Shown here piece by piece: positions 17,451 through 26,340 of a stretch of DNA of 42,406 nucleotides; the stretch's first letter is position 1, and every line of letters starts with the position of its first letter. The notes beneath the pieces were generated by a model. It worked only from the letters and a program-made list of their open reading frames with translations. It ran no database searches and was not told where the DNA came from. Source of the DNA: an uncultured Gammaproteobacteria bacterium (GTDB lineage Bacteria > Pseudomonadota > Gammaproteobacteria > Pseudomonadales > Azotimanducaceae); NCBI GenBank assembly GCA_913050215.1, contig CAJXBG010000020.1, positions 1 to 42,406 of the forward strand. Direction: 5' to 3'. Both the position numbers and the translations under genes were made by a program.

Positions 17451-19481
17451 ATGAGCGAAATTATTAACTTGCCACCTATTATTGGTGCGCTGGGACTAGT
17501 CTGTGCTTTTGTCATTTATGTACTAATGACAAGATACTCAGATGGCGACAAAGCACTTAAAAAGATAGCCACTGCGATCCATGAAGGTGCAATGGTTTTC
17601 ATGAACAGAGAATATATGATGCTTGCGATGTTCGCAGTGCCTCTGTTTCTGATAATACTGTTCTCACCACTCGGTAAATTTACGGCCTTGTCTTTCGCCG
17701 TAGGTGCAATTACTTCAGGCCTCGCCGGATACCTCGGCATGTTCTCCGCTACCAAAGCAAATGTTCGAACAACGGTAGCAGCACAAGAATCAGGCGCTGC
17801 TAGCGCACTTACCGTGGCATTCTACGGTGGCTCTATCATGGGTCTGTGTGTTGCATCACTTGGTCTTATTGGCCTGGGATCGCTTTACTGGTTCTTTGGT
17901 GGCGACCCAGTAGCACTACACGCTATACACGGATTCGGCATGGGCGGTTCGGTGGTTGCACTTTTCTCGCGTGTAGGCGGTGGTATTTTCACTAAGAGTG
18001 CTGACGTTGGGGCTGACCTTGTCGGTAAGATTGAAGCCGGCATTCCCGAAGATGACCCCAGAAACCCCGGCGTTATTGCCGATAACGTGGGCGATAACGT
18101 GGGCGATGTTGCGGGCATGGGATCTGATATCTTTGAATCATATTGCGGCTCGATGATTGCCACAATTGCAATTGCCTCGACTATGGCAATGGGTGCAGAG
18201 TACGGCATCGCTGCACTCACAACGGATCCAACGAAAGGACAACAGGCGCTAATGTTCCTGCCTCTTGCCCTGGCTTCCTTCGGCTTGATCTGTTCGATCA
18301 TCGGTATTCTCATCGTACGAGCGATGTCAAATAGCGCTCCTGAAACCGCGTTGCGTATGGGGCACCAATTAAGTGCTGTAGCACTTGTCGTAGGCGCATA
18401 TTTCCTCACCGACGCACTCGGTGTTTCTTCAGACGTTTGGTGGGCTATTGTTGCCGGTACCGGCGGCGGTGTGCTGATTGGACTGGTAACTGAATATTAC
18501 ACAGCCAAGGGCCCGGTCATTAGAATAGCCGAGTCAGGCAAAACGGGAACAGCAACTGTAATGATTACCGGTCTTGCGGTAGGCATGCAATCGGTCGTTA
18601 TTCCGATCGTTGCGATCAGTGCGATTATTTATATTTCAACGCAATTGGCTGGTCTCTATGGTGTCGGTATTGCGGCCGTTGGCATGCTGGCAACAGTTGG
18701 TATGACCATGGCACTGGATGCATACGGTCCTGTCGCTGATAACGCCGGTGGTATCGCCGAGATGGGTGGCTTGGGCCCGGATATTCGTGAAATTACCGAC
18801 GGTCTCGATGAAGTAGGTAACACTACCGCTGCAATTGGCAAAGGCTTTGCGATTGGCGCGGCAGCACTGGCAGCACTGGCAATTATTGCCGCCTTTGTAG
18901 AAACCATGCACTACAAATACCCCGACTTCTCTCTGGAGCTTTCGAATCCACAAGTGTTAGTGGGTATGTTTATCGGAGGCTGTCTGCCGTTTCTCATCGC
19001 CTCTATCACCATGACTGCTGTGGGTGATGCAGCCATGGAGATGATCGAAGAGATACGTCGTCAATTCCGTGAAATAAAGGGATTGATGGAAGGTACCGCT
19101 GACCCTGATCATGCGAAGTGTGTTGATATTGCAACTCAGGCTGCTTTGAAGAAAATGATTCTTCCAGGCGTAATCGCTGTATCGATGCCAGCGATTGTAG
19201 GCTTTGGCCTCGGCGGTGAAAGTCTAGGTGGTATGCTTGCCGGCGCACTGCTCGGATGTGTGTTACTTGCACTCATGATGGCGAATGCCGGCGGCGCTTG
19301 GGACAATGCCAAGAAATATGTTGAAAAGGGCAACCTAGGTGGTAAAGGTTCTGATGTTCACGAAGCCGTAGTTGTTGGCGATACCGTTGGTGATCCTTTC
19401 AAAGATACTTCCGGACCCGCTATGAACATTTTGATTAATGTAATGGCTATCGTTAGTCTAGTAATCGCACCCTTATTGTAG
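17451..19481 (+). CDS. hppA: Membrane-bound pyrophosphatase, K+-dependent type
   Basis: This polytopic membrane enzyme (676 residues, about 16 helices expected) hydrolyses PPi and pumps H+ or Na+. The substrate-binding block is intact: [20 protein letters not shown] (177-195) followed by [20 protein letters not shown], and the second acidic motif [15 protein letters not shown] (424-438). Residue 460 is Ala and 463 is Gly in [10 protein letters not shown]. Ala at this site marks the K+-dependent class, while Lys marks the K+-independent class. K+-dependent members include both Na+ and H+ pumps, so the ion is not decided here. A clear intrinsic terminator follows. Confidence 0.96.
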   Translation: MSEIINLPPIIGALGLVCAFVIYVLMTRYSDGDKALKKIATAIHEGAMVFMNREYMMLAMFAVPLFLIILFSPLGKFTALSFAVGAITSGLAGYLGMFSATKANVRTTVAAQESGAASALTVAFYGGSIMGLCVASLGLIGLGSLYWFFGGDPVALHAIHGFGMGGSVVALFSRVGGGIFTKSADVGADLVGKIEAGIPEDDPRNPGVIADNVGDNVGDVAGMGSDIFESYCGSMIATIAIASTMAMGAEYGIAALTTDPTKGQQALMFLPLALASFGLICSIIGILIVRAMSNSAPETALRMGHQLSAVALVVGAYFLTDALGVSSDVWWAIVAGTGGGVLIGLVTEYYTAKGPVIRIAESGKTGTATVMITGLAVGMQSVVIPIVAISAIIYISTQLAGLYGVGIAAVGMLATVGMTMALDAYGPVADNAGGIAEMGGLGPDIREITDGLDEVGNTTAAIGKGFAIGAAALAALAIIAAFVETMHYKYPDFSLELSNPQVLVGMFIGGCLPFLIASITMTAVGDAAMEMIEEIRRQFREIKGLMEGTADPDHAKCVDIATQAALKKMILPGVIAVSMPAIVGFGLGGESLGGMLAGALLGCVLLALMMANAGGAWDNAKKYVEKGNLGGKGSDVHEAVVVGDTVGDPFKDTSGPAMNILINVMAIVSLVIAPLL

Positions 19482-19521
19482 GCTGCTACCAACTTACAAT
19501 AGACTAGCTTAAGACATTAAG

Positions 19522-19557
19522 CCGGTATCGAGTTAGTAATTCGGTACCGGTTTTTTT
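19522..19557 (+). terminator. Intrinsic terminator after hppA
   Basis: CCGGTATCGA (19522-19531) pairs with TCGGTACCGG (19541-19550) over ten positions with one G-U pair and a 9-base loop, followed by seven T residues (19551-19557). It lies 40 bases after the hppA stop and between convergent hppA and cysG. Confidence 0.9.
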
Positions 19558-19604
19558 GTGCCTGCTGCTTGGGTCGAACGGGGTATGCGGCCAACCAACA
19601 ATGA

Positions 19605-21044
19605 TCAAGAAACGGCGAGTTCAGAGGTTATTAAATTGGTACCGAACCAGCTCAAAGATTCAGTGAGCGTCACTACGCCACCCACAATGATCAAAGCTGG
19701 TGAAGCCATCGCGTTTGAAGCAATTTCCTCAGGCAGCGCATCAAGACGCGTAACCAACACTCGTTGATCTATTCGCGTACCTTGCTCAACCACGGCAACC
19801 GGTGTTGAAGGCAACATGCCCGAGCCAATCAGTTTGTCTCTAATCAACCCAGCACTCGTCAGCCCCATATAAAACACCAGCGTCTGCCGGTCGGTAGAGA
19901 GTGATTTCCAAGGTAAGTCAAAGTAACCACGGTTTTTTCTGTGTCCAGTGACAAAAGTCACGCTATCGGCAAAGTCACGATGCGTGAGAGGTATGCCTGC
20001 ATAGGCTGCGCAGCCATTTGCTGCGCTGATACCAGGAACAACCTGAAATGGAATCCCGGCGTCAACTAACGACGCTAATTCTTCGCCACCCCGGCCAAAT
20101 ATAAATGGATCCCCACCCTTCAGCCTGCAGACCCTTTTGCCTTCGCCAGCCAGGCGAACCATCTCACTGTTGATTTCAGTCTGGGCGATTGAATGACGCC
20201 CTTTAGCTTTGGCAACAGAAATCCTTTCCGCATCTCTACGAACTAAACTGAGAATATCTTTTGAAACTAAATTATCGTACAGAACAACATCGGCCTGTTG
20301 CATCAAGCGAAGCGCTTTCAGCGTGAGTAGCTCTGGGTCACCCGGACCCGCCCCAACTAAATAAACTTCACCGAGGCGAGCACCGCCACCTAAAATATTT
20401 TGATACTCTTCCGCGGCATCAAGCGCGGTATTAAATGATTTAGCTGCTTCGTCCGATCGTCCCGCCATCACCAAATTAGCAACAGGGCCTTCAAACAAGT
20501 ATTCCCAAAACCTCCTTCTTTCATCGACGGACTTCAATCTCGATTTAACCTGAGAGCGCAATCCACCAGCGAACCGCGCAAGATCACTCCAACCAAATGG
20601 AATGAGCGTTTCCAGCTTCTGCCTCGCCATTCTCGCAAGCACCGGCGCAGCACCGCCTGAAGAAATGGCAATCATCAACGGCGACCGATCTACAATGCTT
20701 GGCAGAATAAATCGACAGAGTTCGGGGGTATCAACAACATTAGCAAGCACTCCAACTTGCTCGGCATCATCAAATACTTGTTGGTTGACGATGGATGAAG
20801 GGGTTGCTGCGATGACAAGCAACTGGCCACTAAGGTCAGACGCCTGGTATTCACCTTGCCGGTAAGACGTAATTGCGCCAGTTTCTATCCAACCGGCTAT
20901 TTCCGAGCTGATTGACAAAGAAACAACCGATACACTTGCCCCGGCGTCTATCAGGGTTGCGATTTTTCTTGTGGCGACGTTACCTCCGCCAACAACAACG
21001 CAAGGTTTTCCGGTTAACTTTAAATATATCGGGTAGTAGTCCAC
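19605..21044 (-). CDS. cysG: Siroheme synthase CysG (trifunctional)
   Basis: CysG converts uroporphyrinogen III to siroheme, the cofactor of the sulfite reductase upstream. The 479-residue product has both halves. The N-terminal dehydrogenase/ferrochelatase domain begins YYPIYLKLTGKPCVVVGGGN (NAD-binding) and contains SSGGAAPVLARMARQKLE. The C-terminal SAM methyltransferase holds VYLVGAGPGDPELLTLKALR, LKGGDPFIFGRGGEE and VVPGISAANGCAAYAGIPLT. The first codon is GTG at 21044. It lies 18 bases after the DUF934 gene, the last of a three-gene sulfur operon. Confidence 0.97.
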   Translation of the reverse strand: MDYYPIYLKLTGKPCVVVGGGNVATRKIATLIDAGASVSVVSLSISSEIAGWIETGAITSYRQGEYQASDLSGQLLVIAATPSSIVNQQVFDDAEQVGVLANVVDTPELCRFILPSIVDRSPLMIAISSGGAAPVLARMARQKLETLIPFGWSDLARFAGGLRSQVKSRLKSVDERRRFWEYLFEGPVANLVMAGRSDEAAKSFNTALDAAEEYQNILGGGARLGEVYLVGAGPGDPELLTLKALRLMQQADVVLYDNLVSKDILSLVRRDAERISVAKAKGRHSIAQTEINSEMVRLAGEGKRVCRLKGGDPFIFGRGGEELASLVDAGIPFQVVPGISAANGCAAYAGIPLTHRDFADSVTFVTGHRKNRGYFDLPWKSLSTDRQTLVFYMGLTSAGLIRDKLIGSGMLPSTPVAVVEQGTRIDQRVLVTRLDALPEEIASNAMASPALIIVGGVVTLTESLSWFGTNLITSELAVS

Positions 21045-21062
21045 CCTTTAAATCCACATGGC

Positions 21063-21527
21063 TTATTGATAGGAAACAGAAAACGGACGCAATCGTGCCA
21101 ACGATGCTTCCGGATCCTGATCTGCCTGTAAATCAAACGCATTTATGCCTGATCTGCGCATCAAGAACAGCTGATCAGTGAGCACTTCCCCAATCGCGCG
21201 AATCTCGTTCTTGAAACCTAACCTGTCTCTCAACAACTTTGCCTGACTATAGCCTCTCCCATCTCCAGCGGCTGGAAATTCAACACAGATCAAATCAAGG
21301 TGAGCGACATCGTCAGCGAGTTCCAGCACATCATCATCGTTGCTTATTGCCACGCCCCTAGGCCCACTACTTGCCAAAAGCCGCTCTCGATTCTGCTGCC
21401 ATTGTTCGAGCGAAACTACCCGATTTTTTGTCGCTGATTCACCGGCAGTGTCAGCGCCTTCGGCAGCCAGGTCCAGCAACCAGGAATCCTCAACCAGCCT
21501 ATCGTCTTTTATGATCGTCTTACCCAT
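21063..21527 (-). CDS. DUF934 protein, sulfite-reduction accessory
   Basis: DUF934 proteins are small and almost always follow the siroheme sulfite reductase gene; a role as an accessory or alternative electron-input factor has been suggested, not shown. The start at 21527 has a full AAGGAGG seven bases upstream and gives 154 residues. Family blocks are visible: SLEQWQQNRERL, the LICVEFPAAGDGRGYSQAKL motif (residues about 85-104), and the C-terminal FLMRRSGINAFDL. Its first eight bases overlap the end of the reductase gene, so the two are probably translated together. Confidence 0.9.
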   Translation of the reverse strand: MGKTIIKDDRLVEDSWLLDLAAEGADTAGESATKNRVVSLEQWQQNRERLLASSGPRGVAISNDDDVLELADDVAHLDLICVEFPAAGDGRGYSQAKLLRDRLGFKNEIRAIGEVLTDQLFLMRRSGINAFDLQADQDPEASLARLRPFSVSYQ

Positions 21528-23178
21528 AAACCGCCTCCTTAAATGGCGCCACACCGAGACGTCTGACCGATTGAAGAAACGTTTCTTGCTCCTCTCTCAG
21601 ATCGACATAGGTCGTTAGCAACGTAGCAATGGTCTCAGCAACATTTTCTTTAGCTACAGAAGGGCCGATGATTTTTCCAAGGGCTGCGTCTTCCTCGGCA
21701 GAACCACCAATCGTAATTTGGTACCACTCTTCACCTTTTTTATCGACGCCAAGGATGCCGATATGACCGACGTGATGATGCCCACAAGCATTCATGCAAC
21801 CGGACATCTTTACCTTGATTTCACCAATGTCATAGAGATAGTCAAGATCATCGAATTGATCATTGATTTGCCTTGCTATAGGAATTGAACTCGCATTAGC
21901 AAGACTACAAAAGTCAAGACCAGGACAGCAGATCATATCCGTTAGGGTGCCGACATTTGGCGTTGCAAGATCGAAACTTAAAAGCCCCTTCCAGAGCGCA
22001 TGAAGCTTATGTTCAGGCACATCTGCCAGCACTAGGTTTTGCTCGTGGGTCACTCTCATGCGACTAAAGCTGTAATCGTCGGCCAGTTGGGCAACACCAT
22101 CCATCTGCGCGTCTGTCATATCACCCGGTGCTTCTTCTGGTGCTTTAACCGATATGGTTACCACACGATATCCCGGAATCTTATGCTCCTGTGTATTCTG
22201 ACGATACCAAATAGCAAAAGCTGGGCTAGCTTCAAGCTTTTCAGCGAGGCTACTTGCTGACGATTCGTCGCGGTATTTTGCATAGTCAAAGGGCTGAAAA
22301 TACTTCTGCATTTCATTAATGCTTGCATCTTCAATCATCAAGCTACCTTCACGTAGGTGCAGCCACTCTTCTTCAACTAGTCGGGTGAATTCTTCGATCC
22401 CAAGGCTGTTCACCAGTATTTTAATTCGCGCCTTGTATTTGTTGTCCCGACGACCTGCCAAATTGTATATCCGCAGGATCGCTTCCAAGTAAGAGAGTAG
22501 GTATTTCTTCGGCAAATAGTCTTTTATTACTTTGCCGATAACCGGGGTTCTGCCCAGTCCACCACCGACCAGAATTTTGAAACCTACCTGTTTGGTTTCC
22601 GCATGCTCGACCAGCTGTATTCCAATATCATGCACCTGGGTCGCAGCCCGATCGTTTTCTGACCCTGAGACCGCAATTTTAAATTTTCGAGGCAAAAAAG
22701 AAAATTCCGGGTGCAACGTAGACCATTGCCTGATCATTTCACAGTAGGGACGAGGATCTTCAAGTTCGTCCTTTGCAACGCCTGCCAACTGATCAGAAGA
22801 CGTGTTGCGGATGCAATTCCCGCTCGTTTGGATTGAGTGCATCTCTACCGTCGCTAAATCAGCTAGTACATCCGGAACATCCTTTAATGCTAACCAATTA
22901 AATTGCATGTTCTGCCTGGTCGTCAGGTGTCCGTAGCGCCGATCATACTTACGTGAGATATGGGCCAACATTCGCATCTGCTCTGAACTGAGCAACCCAT
23001 AGGGAACAGCAACCCTTAACATTGGGGCGTGCCGCTGTATGTAAAGACCATTCATCAACCGAAGCGGGCGAAATTCGTCTTCGCTCAAAGTGCCCGCCAG
23101 AAACCTTTCTGTCTGATCGCGAAACTGCGCAACGCGCTCATTGACCAGGCATTGGTCCTCAGGACTATATTGGTACAT
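21520..23178 (-). CDS. cysI: Assimilatory nitrite/sulfite reductase hemoprotein (siroheme and 4Fe-4S)
   Basis: This is the catalytic subunit that reduces sulfite to sulfide (six electrons). The 552-residue product has paired ferredoxin-like and catalytic domains. The first half contains RYGHLTTRQNMQFNW and the siroheme-binding run around TSGNCIRNTSSDQ. The 4Fe-4S/siroheme ligands are CCPGLDFCSLANAS and, later, KMSGCMNACGHHHVGHIG. No cysJ flavoprotein is nearby, so electrons may come from ferredoxin or another reductase. Together with DUF934 and cysG, sulfite rather than nitrite is the likely substrate. Confidence 0.93.
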   Translation of the reverse strand: MYQYSPEDQCLVNERVAQFRDQTERFLAGTLSEDEFRPLRLMNGLYIQRHAPMLRVAVPYGLLSSEQMRMLAHISRKYDRRYGHLTTRQNMQFNWLALKDVPDVLADLATVEMHSIQTSGNCIRNTSSDQLAGVAKDELEDPRPYCEMIRQWSTLHPEFSFLPRKFKIAVSGSENDRAATQVHDIGIQLVEHAETKQVGFKILVGGGLGRTPVIGKVIKDYLPKKYLLSYLEAILRIYNLAGRRDNKYKARIKILVNSLGIEEFTRLVEEEWLHLREGSLMIEDASINEMQKYFQPFDYAKYRDESSASSLAEKLEASPAFAIWYRQNTQEHKIPGYRVVTISVKAPEEAPGDMTDAQMDGVAQLADDYSFSRMRVTHEQNLVLADVPEHKLHALWKGLLSFDLATPNVGTLTDMICCPGLDFCSLANASSIPIARQINDQFDDLDYLYDIGEIKVKMSGCMNACGHHHVGHIGILGVDKKGEEWYQITIGGSAEEDAALGKIIGPSVAKENVAETIATLLTTYVDLREEQETFLQSVRRLGVAPFKEAVYG

Positions 23179-23751
23179 TTATTCTGTTCCCGTTCATTAA
23201 CAAATAAATTTCATAAAATGGAAAATTCAAAACAAACTCGTTATTTTGAAAGCACTTAAGAAAAACTATTACCAAAGTGATTAGTCTTTGAATGCTCACC
23301 AGGTTAGCCAAAAGCAGAGGTCAGCCACCCGAGTGTCTTTTAGCTTATCGCCAAAGGATGGGCAGCCTACGGTAAATCGACAGGATTCAAAAATACTATT
23401 TTATTATCGACTTATAACTCACAGCACTATTCGTCAGCATTCGGCCGATTGGCACTCATTTGACAACAGGCCTTCACGGGCACGCAGTATCAGAATTGCG
23501 AGGCACATCACAGCAATACCTCCGTTTCCAAGCACAAATGACCGGCCGGAAGATAACCAGATCGCATCTTGTTTAGTCGAAACCATCTGAACCTCAGACT
23601 TTTGGGGGCAATCCTTCCAGGTCAGAAGCACCATCATGGCTCATCATCGGATACAATCGACGTTTTGGAATATGACGACGTAGACATCGGATTTACAGCG
23701 ACTGAGATCCCATACGCGCCTTGCCTGATTAACACTGAAGGATAGATCTAC
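23179..23751. other. Divergent intergenic region between cysI and the Sul-like folP
   Basis: These 573 bases hold regulatory sequence for two divergent genes. On the minus strand, TTGAAT-17-TTTATT lies in the AT-rich stretch just before cysI and could be its promoter. GAAGGATAG precedes the folP start. A minus-strand frame of 50 codons (ATG at about 23586, stop 23434) has GAGG five bases before its ATG and one hydrophobic segment (GGIAVMCLAILIL); it may be a small membrane protein but nothing else supports it. No attC-like or IS-like structure was seen. Confidence 0.4.
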
Positions 23752-24567
23752 ATGCTCACTGCTGGTTACCCAAAAATCCTCGGAATTGTGAACATCACAG
23801 AAGATTCATTTTCTGACGGTGGCAGATATCTCGAGACTCAAGCTGCCATCGACCATGCGCTTGCATTAATAAAAAGCGGGGCAGATATCATTGACCTGGG
23901 ACCAGCATCCAGCAATCCTGACGCAAAACATGTAACTGCAGAAACAGAGATCGAGCGATTGAGGCCGCTAGTCTCTCCGCTAGAGGCCACTGGCGCGGAG
24001 ATTTCAATAGACTCTTTTCAACCGGCAACACAGCGATGGGCCATGACCTCAAACGTTGACTACCTGAATGATATTGAGGGATTCGCCAATCCTGAAATCT
24101 ATCCCGAACTTAAGGCATCCGGTTGCCAGCTCTTTTTGATGCACTCGATTCAACGAAAAGGCATCGCGACTCGAATTCAGTCTGACCCGAATCATATATT
24201 AGATGAAATTTCGCTCTTCTTTGACGAGCGATTAGCCGCGCTACTGAAAGCAGGGATTTCAAAAGACCGCATCATTCTCGACCCTGGCATGGGGTTCTTT
24301 CTCGGAGAAAACGAAGCATCCTCGGTTAAAGTCCTGCAAAACTTGGCACTGATTCGAGACCGATTTGACTTGCCACTACTCATCTCGGTGTCTCGTAAAT
24401 CTTTTCTAAGAAAGATATCGATGAAAAATGCTAATGAATCGGGTGCTGCCACTTTGGCTGCCGAGATATTCGCCGCAATGAATGGTGCAGACTACATCAG
24501 AACGCACGATGCCGCGGCCTTGCATGATGCACTCAAAATCATTGCCACGCTTAGCGGGCGTTCTTAG
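23752..24567 (+). CDS. folP: Dihydropteroate synthase of the Sul (sulfonamide-insensitive) sequence type
   Basis: The enzyme joins p-aminobenzoate to the pterin pyrophosphate. The 271-residue protein departs from the standard FolP motifs and follows the mobile Sul enzymes: LGIVNITEDSFSDGGRYL (10-27), DLGPASSNPDA (48-58) where FolP has GGESTRPGA, SIDSFQPATQR (85-95), YLNDIEGF (104-111), MHSIQRKGIATR (130-141), LDPGMGFFLG (176-185) and SVSRKSFL (212-219). Sul1 and Sul2, as I recall them, read almost the same at each block. The GMGFF stretch is where a Phe-Gly element said to exclude sulfonamides is placed. It is not in the usual ftsH-folP-glmM setting and no mobility gene is near. Resistance itself is inferred. 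Confidence 0.88.
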   Translation: MLTAGYPKILGIVNITEDSFSDGGRYLETQAAIDHALALIKSGADIIDLGPASSNPDAKHVTAETEIERLRPLVSPLEATGAEISIDSFQPATQRWAMTSNVDYLNDIEGFANPEIYPELKASGCQLFLMHSIQRKGIATRIQSDPNHILDEISLFFDERLAALLKAGISKDRIILDPGMGFFLGENEASSVKVLQNLALIRDRFDLPLLISVSRKSFLRKISMKNANESGAATLAAEIFAAMNGADYIRTHDAAALHDALKIIATLSGRS

Positions 24568-24657
24568 TTTTTATCACTGCCTGCAGATTATTATGGCGGT
24601 GGTAGCGACCGCACATCATTTTGCCAACATCGCCGTGACACAAATACTTTTGTGCGC

Positions 24658-25914
24658 CTAATCCACATTAAAAGCCTTCAGCTTTTTCTTCACTAATAGG
24701 TTCTTAAGTCGAACATACTGAGGCATGCCATCTTTGTAAACGGGATGATCCTCGCCGGATATCAGCGGTTGAAGGTAACTTCTCGCTTTCGCAGTGATGC
24801 CATACCCATCTTTGGAGATATAACTCCTCGGCATCATGCGTTCTACGTTCGCTACTTTGGATAAAGGCGCCTCACCAATACTCCAGGTGTATTTCGACTT
24901 TTTACCTCTGACAATGGTCGGCATCACTGCATTTTTTCCTGCTGCAGCAAATTCTACCGCTGCCTGCCCAACCGCATAGGCCTGTTCAACGTCGGTTGCT
25001 GACGCTATATGTCTGGCCGCTCTTTGGAGATAATCCGCTACGGACCAATGGCACTTATAACCATGTGAATCCTTAATCATATCGACCAGCGTCGGCGCGA
25101 CACCACCCAATTGAGTATGACCAAAGGCGTCTTTCATACCTGCATCGGCAACAAACCGACCGTCTTTATATCGCGCCCCTTCCGATGCGACCACAACACA
25201 ATAGCCGACCTTGTTGACCGTTTCTTTGACTTTTCTGAGAAATGCTTTTCGATCAAATTCGATTTCAGGGAACAAAATAATATGCGGAGGTTGACCTCGC
25301 CCGTTGCCGGCAAGACCTCCAGCGGCAGCAATCCAACCCGCATGTCTGCCCATGACTTCCAGCACAAAAACCTTCGTCGAGGACTCCGCCATCGAGGCGA
25401 CATCAAGCCCTGCCTCGAGCGTTGATATCGCGACGTATTTGGCCACTGATCCGAATCCTGGACAGCAATCAGTGAGCGGTAGATCATTGTCGACTGTTTT
25501 AGGAATACCAATACAGGTTAAGTCAGCACCCGTCGCCTGGCTCAGTTGTGCCAGTTTGTTCGCCGTATCCTGAGAGTCACCCCCACCGTTGTAGAAAAAA
25601 TACCCAATATTGTGCGCCTTAAATACCTCAAGGATGCGCTCGTATTCCGCGCGATTATCTTCAACAGATTTTAATTTATAACGACAAGAGCCGAATGCGC
25701 CCGAGGGCGTATATTTGAGCGCAGCAATATCTTTCGCAGACTCTTTCGATGTATCGATCAATTCCTCTTTCAGCGCTCCGATAATGCCATTTTTACCAGC
25801 AAAAACCTTACCGATCGCACGTGTACGCTTTGCTGCTTGTATCACACCACAAGCGCTGGCGTTGATCACAGCCGTCACACCACCGGATTGCGCATAAAAT
25901 GCATTTTTTGCCAT
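24658..25914 (-). CDS. pfp: Pyrophosphate-type 6-phosphofructokinase
   Basis: This enzyme interconverts fructose 6-phosphate and fructose 1,6-bisphosphate, most likely with PPi. The 418-residue protein has the PFK core: YNGGGDSQDTA (108-118) and PKTVDND (138-144), then VMGRHAGW (187-194). Lys139 replaces the Gly of ATP-using PfkA (PGTIDND), and Ser114 replaces the Gly of GGDG; both favour PPi and resemble the proteobacterial PFP clade. AAGGA lies upstream of the start. A PPi-driven ion pump (hppA) is 5 kb away, so PPi may be shared between them. It converges with folP. Confidence 0.92.
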   Translation of the reverse strand: MAKNAFYAQSGGVTAVINASACGVIQAAKRTRAIGKVFAGKNGIIGALKEELIDTSKESAKDIAALKYTPSGAFGSCRYKLKSVEDNRAEYERILEVFKAHNIGYFFYNGGGDSQDTANKLAQLSQATGADLTCIGIPKTVDNDLPLTDCCPGFGSVAKYVAISTLEAGLDVASMAESSTKVFVLEVMGRHAGWIAAAGGLAGNGRGQPPHIILFPEIEFDRKAFLRKVKETVNKVGYCVVVASEGARYKDGRFVADAGMKDAFGHTQLGGVAPTLVDMIKDSHGYKCHWSVADYLQRAARHIASATDVEQAYAVGQAAVEFAAAGKNAVMPTIVRGKKSKYTWSIGEAPLSKVANVERMMPRSYISKDGYGITAKARSYLQPLISGEDHPVYKDGMPQYVRLKNLLVKKKLKAFNVD

Positions 25915-26340
25915 TGTTTCTTAATCCTTATCGCATAGTTAAAGGTCACGGACTTGATTACTGAATCAACTAATCCATAACGTTGTTTGGTATCCCGACA
26001 AAAAACGCCTTCTACAAGAGGGTTTTCGTAGTTTTTTAACTGCCAATGAGTATTTATCACCCATCAGACGTATCTTAGGCAGATCATGCTTAGCATTCAA
26101 ACGACCAAGAGATTTCAGCGTTAGCGAAGGTGCTTTGCCTTGTGTATTTCACCAAGAACCCTGATTCAGCGCAGAAATGGTCTTAACTCTACGCTGTTAG
26201 CTGGCACGTTTGATGAACCATACTATTTCCGCTTAGTTCTTGTTGTGTGGGATTATTCGATGCTACTGGAGGGCTCGTTGTAAGGGTAAGCAAGATTGCC
26301 TTACGTCCCGCCGACATTTTTTTCCTAGGCTTTGTACTCG
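25915..26340. other. Intergenic region between nadE and pfp
   Basis: No gene is supported in these 426 bases. The part next to pfp carries its leader. A short inverted repeat (GTAAGG...CCTTAC, about 26281-26305) is followed ten bases later by a run of seven T residues, too far away for a convincing terminator. tRNA-like cloverleaf elements were looked for and not found. Confidence 0.3.

Noticed and set aside
23434-23586. 50-codon minus-strand frame with one hydrophobic segment and GAGG before its ATG
   Set aside because: Only the ribosome site and hydrophobicity support it; no family pattern, so it is mentioned in the intergenic entry and not called a gene.
23179-24657. Mobile element or integron around the Sul-like gene
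   Set aside because: No transposase, integrase, attC or flanking repeats; the gene appears to be resident.
26281-26305. Terminator after nadE
   Set aside because: The stem is only six pairs, the T-run is ten bases away, and it is on the wrong strand for nadE.
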